From NCBI GenBank assembly GCA_025361325.1, contig JANYAL010000076.1, positions 1-11,705 of the forward strand: DNA of 11,705 nt, in the 5' to 3' direction. The DNA comes from Bacteroidota bacterium. Its GTDB lineage: Bacteria; Bacteroidota; Bacteroidia; Chitinophagales; Chitinophagaceae. The translations under genes were made by a program, and so were the position numbers. Shown piece by piece: positions 6,788 to 11,705 of the stretch (position 1 is its first letter; every line of letters starts with the position of its first letter). The notes under the pieces are model-generated. The model searched no databases and was not told where the DNA came from. It worked only from the letters and a program-made list of their open reading frames with translations.

Positions 6788-6795
6788 TTTATTTG
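6788..6795 (+). promoter_or_regulatory. Possible -7 box for the barrel protein gene (7/8 match)
   Basis: TTTATTTG differs from TAnnTTTG at one base. A TTG at 6762-6764 lies 23 bases upstream, near the expected -33 position. The leader to the ATG at 6850 would be about 50 bases. Confidence 0.3.
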
Positions 6796-6849
6796 TAGTT
6801 CAAATACTTATTCTTCCTGAGTCGCTACGTTAAAAATGGATAATATTAC

Positions 6850-7791
6850 ATGAAAAGACTAGTCGCCGTTTTATATATTTTTATTTCGATTTCGGGATTT
6901 GAAAATAAAGTTTGCGCACAATACTATTTCTTTAATAACAGGTATTATGACAACCCGCTGACTTTCGAGTTAGGCGTTTCAGGAGGCGCTATGAATTGCC
7001 TGACAGATATAGGAGGCAACAGGGGTGTTGGAAAAAAATTCGTCAAGGACCTGAACCTTGGAAAGACAAATCCTGAAGGAGGTTTTTACCTGAGTGCGAA
7101 TTATAAATATGCTGTATCATTAAGGGCTGAAGCCACATTTGGTCAAGTATCTGCATCAGATAATGTACTCAAGAATGTAAAGGCAACCACATTTGGCAGG
7201 TACGAACGTAACCTGAGTTTTAGGTCTCCCATAACTGAATTCTCACTGGTTACAGAGTTTCATCCTCTATATATCTTTTTTAAATATGACGATGACAATG
7301 ACAGGGAACCACCCATGTTTTCACCTTACCTGCTTGCCGGAATTGGATTTTTCTCTTTTAACCCCCAGGCCCAACTTAATGGGAAATGGATAGACCTTCA
7401 GCCTTTGAGTACAGAAGGCCAGGGTTTTATTGAGTACCCCGACAGAAAACCTTATTCCCTGAATCAGACCAATATTCCCTTGGGTATAGGAGTAAGGTAT
7501 GAATTGGGTAATTCCTTCAATGTAAGGGCTGAATTGGTATACCGGATACTGCATACGGATTACCTGGATGATTGCAGCTCAACTTATGTCGACCCGACCT
7601 TGTATGCTAATTATTTTACTGGCACCAAACTAACCAATGCATTACTATTGAATGACCGTCAGTATGAACTGGACCCCACCCATATCACCTCTCCTGGTGA
7701 TCAACGTGGTAACCCAAACAACAATGATTCCTATCTATCCTTTAATATTAAAATTGGATACGTCCTTGGAAGAGAGCGTATACAACACTGA
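6850..7791 (+). CDS. Outer-membrane beta-barrel protein (DUF6089-like)
   Basis: Probable outer-membrane barrel protein, 313 residues. The signal peptide is MKRLVAVLYIFISISGF..., with likely cleavage after A23 (VCA before QYY). The mature part alternates hydrophobic and polar residues in strand-like stretches: TFELGVSGGAMN (38-49), FYLSANYKYAVSLRAEATFG (79-98), SPYLLAGIGFFSFNPQA (158-174), IPLGIGVRYELG (209-220), VRAELVYRILHTDYLDD (225-241) and a final SYLSFNIKIGYVLGR (294-308). The spacing and motifs recall DUF6089-type barrel proteins common in Bacteroidota; that family name is from memory. A loop DPTHITSPGDQRGN (275-288) precedes the last strand. No type IX secretion tail is seen. It is probably monocistronic: its own leader precedes it and a strong terminator follows. 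Confidence 0.82.
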   Translation: MKRLVAVLYIFISISGFENKVCAQYYFFNNRYYDNPLTFELGVSGGAMNCLTDIGGNRGVGKKFVKDLNLGKTNPEGGFYLSANYKYAVSLRAEATFGQVSASDNVLKNVKATTFGRYERNLSFRSPITEFSLVTEFHPLYIFFKYDDDNDREPPMFSPYLLAGIGFFSFNPQAQLNGKWIDLQPLSTEGQGFIEYPDRKPYSLNQTNIPLGIGVRYELGNSFNVRAELVYRILHTDYLDDCSSTYVDPTLYANYFTGTKLTNALLLNDRQYELDPTHITSPGDQRGNPNNNDSYLSFNIKIGYVLGRERIQH

Positions 7792-7817
7792 TCCTTATAA
7801 ATAAGTTACATAAAAAG

Positions 7818-7841
7818 AACCCGTCCTTTAAAGGACGGGTT
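7818..7841. terminator. Bidirectional intrinsic terminator
   Basis: A perfect 24-base palindrome (arms AACCCGTCCTTT and AAAGGACGGGTT) is followed on the plus strand by T-rich sequence to 7853. On the minus strand it is followed by CTTTTTA (complement of 7811-7817). It separates the convergent barrel-protein gene and korA and can end both transcripts. Confidence 0.93.
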
Positions 7842-7877
7842 TTCATTTTTTTTACTTTTAGTATTGATCAAAAAGGG

Positions 7878-9737
7878 TTAATGCATCTTCTTTATTTCAT
7901 TTATCAATTCTCCTTTTGTGATCGGGATTCCCATGATCTTATTGTATCCCTTTGCATCAATAAAATACACATCACGTATAATTCGTACCAGTTGCCCATT
8001 GTTTATTTCCGGGATCAGTACATGGTCAAAATTTCTTAGGATTTCCCCGAGGTTCCTTGGGAAGGGTCTGATATAGCGTAGCTGAGCATGTGATACTGGA
8101 AAACCATCCTTCTGTAATTCTGTACAGGCACTTTTTATTGCCCCGTAAGTACTACCCCATCCTAATACCAGCACTTTCCCTTTTTCGGGACCACTGTCCA
8201 GATGCTGATCCGGAATATGATTGGCAATACGGTCTACCTTCGCCTGCCTGGTCTTCACCATATGCTGATGATTTTCCGTCTCATAGCTGATATTGCCGGT
8301 CACGTCCTGTTTTTCAAGTCCACCAACACGATGCTCCAGCCCGGGTGTACCCGGTATTGCCCAGGGACGTACCAGATTTTCGTCGCGTTTATAAGGCTGG
8401 AATTTGCCATCTGAATCGATGTCGGCTGCGTGGTTCTGTGAAGCAAATGAGGTCTTTATCGCAGGGAGTTCGGCAGTTGTAGGGAATTTCCAGGGCTCTG
8501 CACCATTGGCAATATAACCATCACTCAGGAACAACACAGGGGTCATATGTTGTACAGCTATCCTTGCCGCTTCATAAACCGCAGGGAAACAGTCACTCGG
8601 TGTGGATGCGGCAATGACCGGCATCGGGCATTCCCCGTTCCTTCCGTAATAAGCCTGCATCAGGTCGCTCTGTTCCGTCTTGGTGGGTAACCCCGTGCTT
8701 GGTCCTCCCCGTTGTATGTTCACAATCAGTAAAGGGATCTCCAGCATTACGGCCAGTCCCATGGCTTCGCCTTTCAATGCAATTCCCGGCCCGCTGCTGG
8801 TGGTAACAGCCAGGCTTCCTCCATAACTTGCACCTATAGCTGAAGTTATAGCAGCGATCTCATCTTCGGCCTGGAAGGTTTTCACCCCGAAAGATTTATA
8901 TTTACTCAGTTCATGAAGGATATCACTAGCCGGGGTGATAGGATAACTTCCCAGGAACAATGGCAACCCGCTCATCTGCGATGCGGCAATCAAACCGTAG
9001 GATACAGCCTGGTTGCCCATGATGGAACGGTAGATGCCCGGTTCCATTTTTGCCTTTTCCACTTTATACCGGGTAGTGAATGTTTCGGTGGTGTCGCCAA
9101 AATTATAGCCGGCCTGCAGGGCTTTTACATTACTTTCGAATATTTCTGGCTTCTTTCCGAATTTCTCCCTGATGAAGGAGATAGTATTATCCATATCGCG
9201 GTTATACATCCAGTATAGGAACCCCAGTACAAACATGTTCTTTGCCCGGTCCTTTTCTTTCATGCCCATGGTGATGTCTTTCAGGGCCTCACGGGTCATT
9301 TTTGTAACATCCATCCTTATTACTTCATAATTACCCAGGCTATCATCTTCGAGCGGGTTCACCCCTTCGGGATAATTGGCCAGCCTTAGGTTCCGGGCAT
9401 CAAATCCATCTGTGTTCACAATAATCTTTCCACCCGGTTTCAGGGCCTTCAGATTTGTTTTTAATGCCGCGGCATTCATGGCTACCAGTACATCGCAGTT
9501 ATCCCCCGGAGTATAGATCCTGTCAGATGAAAAACGGAGCTGGTAACCGCTGACACCCGGCAGGGTTCCTATCGGGGCCCTGATCTCTGCCGGAAAATCC
9601 GGGAAAGTGGCCAGGTCAATGCCCATCATGGCCGTATTATTGGTGAACTGGCTTCCGGTCAATTGCATGCCGTCTCCGCTGTCTCCTGCAAATTTGATCA
9701 CCACATCATGAAGTACCTCTTGTTTAGTGTTCATCAT
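7878..9737 (-). CDS. korA: 2-oxoacid:acceptor oxidoreductase subunit alpha (fused gamma-alpha)
   Basis: This is the alpha subunit of a 2-oxoacid:ferredoxin oxidoreductase, probably acting on 2-oxoglutarate, which oxidatively decarboxylates the oxoacid to an acyl-CoA while reducing ferredoxin. 619 residues. The N-terminal gamma-type domain (about 10-215) includes FAGDSGDGMQLTGSQF (16-31) and the EIRAPIGTLPGVSGYQ region. The alpha-type domain follows, with GNQA (241-244), YPITPASD (265-272), TTSSGPG (312-318) and GPSTGLPTKTEQSDL (345-359). The thiamine-diphosphate-binding beta subunit (KorB), needed for activity, is normally encoded next door but is not here: a terminator lies directly downstream. 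The start is the first of two adjacent ATG codons; either could be used. Confidence 0.95.
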   Translation of the reverse strand: MMNTKQEVLHDVVIKFAGDSGDGMQLTGSQFTNNTAMMGIDLATFPDFPAEIRAPIGTLPGVSGYQLRFSSDRIYTPGDNCDVLVAMNAAALKTNLKALKPGGKIIVNTDGFDARNLRLANYPEGVNPLEDDSLGNYEVIRMDVTKMTREALKDITMGMKEKDRAKNMFVLGFLYWMYNRDMDNTISFIREKFGKKPEIFESNVKALQAGYNFGDTTETFTTRYKVEKAKMEPGIYRSIMGNQAVSYGLIAASQMSGLPLFLGSYPITPASDILHELSKYKSFGVKTFQAEDEIAAITSAIGASYGGSLAVTTSSGPGIALKGEAMGLAVMLEIPLLIVNIQRGGPSTGLPTKTEQSDLMQAYYGRNGECPMPVIAASTPSDCFPAVYEAARIAVQHMTPVLFLSDGYIANGAEPWKFPTTAELPAIKTSFASQNHAADIDSDGKFQPYKRDENLVRPWAIPGTPGLEHRVGGLEKQDVTGNISYETENHQHMVKTRQAKVDRIANHIPDQHLDSGPEKGKVLVLGWGSTYGAIKSACTELQKDGFPVSHAQLRYIRPFPRNLGEILRNFDHVLIPEINNGQLVRIIRDVYFIDAKGYNKIMGIPITKGELINEIKKMH

Positions 9738-9764
9738 ATCTTCAATTGTGCAGTAAAGTTAAGA

Positions 9765-9772
9765 CAATCGTA
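9765..9772 (-). promoter_or_regulatory. Possible -7 box for korA (7/8 match)
   Basis: Read on the minus strand, TACGATTG differs from TAnnTTTG at one base. A minus-strand TTG (complement of 9797-9799) lies 24 bases further upstream, slightly beyond the usual spacing. The leader to the korA ATG would be about 20 bases. Confidence 0.28.
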
Positions 9773-9837
9773 TTTTTAAATTCCATCCGTTTTTTACAAT
9801 TTTTATTGCAGAGATCCTCAATCTGAGATTATTAAAT

Positions 9838-9845
9838 TAGGTTTG
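9838..9845 (+). promoter_or_regulatory. Putative -7 box for the arginase-like gene (TAnnTTTG)
   Basis: TAGGTTTG matches the consensus exactly and lies 14 bases before the ATG at 9860, giving a leader of about ten bases. No TTG is at the ideal -33 spacing. Together with the minus-strand candidate it makes 9738-9859 a divergent promoter region. Confidence 0.42.
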
Positions 9846-9859
9846 TCCAAATTTCTGTT

Positions 9860-10987
9860 ATGCACGACCTGGCGGACTTTCTTACACCCATAGATATACA
9901 TCAATTGAACGGTGACAGCGGTTATAATGACGGACAATTGGCGAAACAAATTGATATTTATGAGTCTAATCTGCCAGATATTGATAAAGCGGATATTGTA
10001 CTCTTAGGTGTTTCGGAATCCCGGGGTAACAGTACCCCGGATATTTCAAGTGATGCGCCTTATCATATTCGTAAACAACTATATCAGTTACATTACTGGC
10101 ATAAGGAAGTGAATATTGCAGATGTCGGCAATATTAAGCCAGGGGCTAACTTAACAGACAGTTACGCAGCAGTAAAGACCGTTCTGGAAGTGCTTTTACA
10201 GATGAACAAATTCGTGGTATTGCTGGGCGGATCGCATGATATTACACTGGCCCAGTATTTTGCCTATAAAGGGCTGAACCAGGTCATTGATGCCACCTGC
10301 ATTGATGCCATGATCGACCTTAAATCAGAAAGCCAGGTAAGGAGCGAGAACTTTTTAATGGAAATGCTTACGGATGAACCCAACCTGGTACGGCATTATA
10401 ACCATATTGGTTTTCAAAGCTATTTTGTACATCCGCGCATGCTGGAGACAATGGATAAACTGAGGTTCGACTGTTACCGGGTTGGCACGGTAAGAGAAAA
10501 TATGGAAGAGATGGAGCCCGTATTGAGGAATACCCATCTTTTGAGTTTTGACATCAATGCCATCAAATACAGTGATTCGCCAGCCAGCCGGCTAAGTCCC
10601 AATGGATTCACAGGCGATGAAGCCTGCCAGTTAAGCCGCTATGCTGGAATGAGCATGCAACTGAGTAGTTTCGGCATTTATGGTTACCAACCCCAGTTGG
10701 ATGTTAGTGACCTCAGTGCCAGGCAGATCGCACAGATGATCTGGTATTTTATTGATGGCAGGAGCCGTGTCAAAAAGGAAGCTTCCCTGGAAGACCACTA
10801 TGATTTTAATGAATACCATGCTGCCTTCACCGAATTGGATACCGTTTTTCTGCAAAGCAAAAAAACAGGCCGGTGGTGGATGCAATTGCCTAATAAAAAA
10901 ATCATTCCCTGCAGCTACAATGATTACCTGGTGGCCGGACGTAATGAGATACCGGAGCGATGGCTCAGGGCACAGGAGAGGAGTTGA
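9860..10987 (+). CDS. Arginase/formimidoylglutamase-fold protein with degenerate metal site
   Basis: This belongs to the ureohydrolase (arginase, agmatinase, formimidoylglutamase) fold; 375 residues from ATG 9860. Residues 45-155 follow the fold: ADIVLLGVSESRGN, then LLGGSHDITLA with the expected metal histidine H126. The second metal motif, normally DAHxD, is D149-A-M151-I-D153, with Met replacing His. The third, normally SFDxD, is SFD231-I-N233, with Asn replacing Asp. So two of six expected Mn ligands are lost, and an ordinary dinuclear Mn hydrolase is doubtful. Later blocks SPNGFTGDEACQLSRYAG (246-263) and ARQIAQMIWYFIDG (287-300) keep the fold. The C-terminal 65 residues (from about 311) extend past the core. 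Automated names such as formimidoylglutamase are probably misleading. I see no histidine-utilisation genes nearby; dacB follows after 66 bases and may be cotranscribed. Confidence 0.78.
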   Translation: MHDLADFLTPIDIHQLNGDSGYNDGQLAKQIDIYESNLPDIDKADIVLLGVSESRGNSTPDISSDAPYHIRKQLYQLHYWHKEVNIADVGNIKPGANLTDSYAAVKTVLEVLLQMNKFVVLLGGSHDITLAQYFAYKGLNQVIDATCIDAMIDLKSESQVRSENFLMEMLTDEPNLVRHYNHIGFQSYFVHPRMLETMDKLRFDCYRVGTVRENMEEMEPVLRNTHLLSFDINAIKYSDSPASRLSPNGFTGDEACQLSRYAGMSMQLSSFGIYGYQPQLDVSDLSARQIAQMIWYFIDGRSRVKKEASLEDHYDFNEYHAAFTELDTVFLQSKKTGRWWMQLPNKKIIPCSYNDYLVAGRNEIPERWLRAQERS

Positions 10988-11053
10988 GGACAGGCAGATG
11001 TGGGGTTATACAGATGTGCAGATTGGTAAATTCTTCAATGAAAAAGGTTGTTT

Positions 11054-11705
11054 ATGAAACTTCATCATTTCCTGTTCCTTGTTCCTTTTTCATCATTCTT
11101 TCTAAGTTCCTGTTCGGTCTCTAAACAAATTGCCAGACAGGCAAATACTGTCCTGCTTAACGATTCTGCAATTAAGACCGGCTTTATTGGCATCAGTATC
11201 TACGAACCTGCTACTGGAAAATACTGGTATAACTATAATGCTACAAAATATTTTACCCCCGCCAGCAATACTAAGTTATTCAGTTTATATGCAGGGATGA
11301 AATACCTCGGTGACAGTTTGATTGGACTGAGGTATCAAAATAACAGCAATACGGGGATAAATATATTTCCAACAGGGGATCCCACATTTCTTCACCCTGA
11401 TTTTACAAAACAACCTGTACTTGATTTTTTGACAAAAGAAAAAAGATTCTTGTATTTCTCCGAATTAAGTGAATGGAAAGAGAACGCGTTGGGGTATGGA
11501 TGGGCGTGGGATGATTATAATGACGATTATATGGTAGAAAGAGGCAGTTTCCCCGTTTATGGCAATATTATCAAATTACAAATCGGGGAAATTGAAAATT
11601 CCAAATACCATCTAAAGATCAAGTGGAAGACCACTCCTTCTTATTTCATTGATCAAATCGACAGCTTAAATATAACATCGATATTTAAAAGAAATGTTGA
11701 TTCAG
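11054..11705 (+). CDS. dacB: D-alanyl-D-alanine carboxypeptidase/endopeptidase, PBP4 type (partial)
   Basis: First 217 codons of a peptidase family S13 (PBP4) protein, open to the window end and so 3'-truncated by the boundary. It would cleave D-Ala-D-Ala or cross-links in peptidoglycan in the periplasm. The start MKLHHFLFLVPFSSFFLSSC has a lipobox (LSSC, C20), so it is probably a lipoprotein. The active-site SxxK is S71-N-T-K74 in TPASNTKLFSLYAG. Other family marks are FIGISIYEPATGKYWYNYN (44-62), PTGDPTF (106-112) and YGWAWDDYNDDY. The SxN and KTG motifs would lie beyond the window. ATG 11054 is the natural start because the signal peptide begins there. The 66-base gap after the arginase-like gene shows no clear promoter. 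Confidence 0.88.
   Translation, partial: MKLHHFLFLVPFSSFFLSSCSVSKQIARQANTVLLNDSAIKTGFIGISIYEPATGKYWYNYNATKYFTPASNTKLFSLYAGMKYLGDSLIGLRYQNNSNTGINIFPTGDPTFLHPDFTKQPVLDFLTKEKRFLYFSELSEWKENALGYGWAWDDYNDDYMVERGSFPVYGNIIKLQIGEIENSKYHLKIKWKTTPSYFIDQIDSLNITSIFKRNVDS

Noticed and set aside
8090..9218. Plus-strand open frames opposite korA
   Set aside because: Antisense to an intact 619-residue protein with full family motifs; no start signals or recognisable domains.
9817..9827. CTCA-ATC-TGAG inverted repeat in the divergent region
   Set aside because: Four-base arms with a three-base loop are expected by chance; not strong enough to call an operator.
10995..11018. CAGATGTG repeated twice before dacB
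   Set aside because: Only eight bases with 8 bases between copies and no other structure; too short to distinguish from chance.
10752..11057. 101-codon plus frame overlapping the end of the arginase-like gene
   Set aside because: Out-of-frame shadow; its composition is poor and it overlaps both the real gene and the dacB start.
1..11705. CRISPR array, tRNA, rRNA, insertion sequence or prophage
   Set aside because: No regularly spaced repeats, cloverleaf-like sequence, transposase motifs, terminal repeats or phage proteins were seen on either strand.

Overview
The window looks like chromosomal DNA of a member of the Bacteroidota, most likely the Chitinophagaceae or a close relative. The reasons are a GldA-type ABC ATPase, a PSP1/RicT protein with a Q/N-rich tail, a Bacteroidota-style outer-membrane barrel protein, a KorA with fused gamma and alpha parts, several matches to the Bacteroidota -7 promoter box TAnnTTTG, and the near absence of Shine-Dalgarno sequences. 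The family-level placement is inference from protein flavour; no search was run.

Layout, left to right. (1) 1-2971, plus strand: holB (clamp-loader delta prime), a 236-base gap, then ricT. (2) 3092-6067, plus strand: a promoter-like box, then gldA and eno only 13 bases apart, ftsB/divIC, and a 79-residue helical protein of unknown function. (3) 6092-7791, plus strand: a hairpin with a T run touching the start codon of nth (endonuclease III), then a secreted beta-barrel protein. (4) 7818-7841: a perfect 24-base palindrome with T runs on both strands, a bidirectional terminator between convergent genes. (5) 7878-9737, minus strand: korA, alone without a beta-subunit gene. (6) 9738-9859: a divergent promoter region. 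(7) 9860-11705, plus strand: an arginase-fold protein with a damaged metal site, then the first 217 codons of a dacB-like (PBP4, family S13) lipoprotein that runs off the end.

Most genes are housekeeping: replication (holB), RNA or signalling control (ricT), glycolysis (eno), division (ftsB), base-excision repair (nth), central carbon metabolism (korA) and peptidoglycan (dacB). I see no phage, transposon, CRISPR array, tRNA or rRNA, and no clear new multi-gene system. The points most worth a second look are a 43-residue spacer inside the zinc module of delta prime carrying QAASLF, which resembles the beta-clamp-binding element of the delta subunit; the arginase-like protein with two of six expected metal ligands replaced; TAnnTTTG boxes lying only 5-6 bases before start codons, suggesting leaderless mRNAs; and an unexplained gap between holB and ricT with short open frames on both strands.
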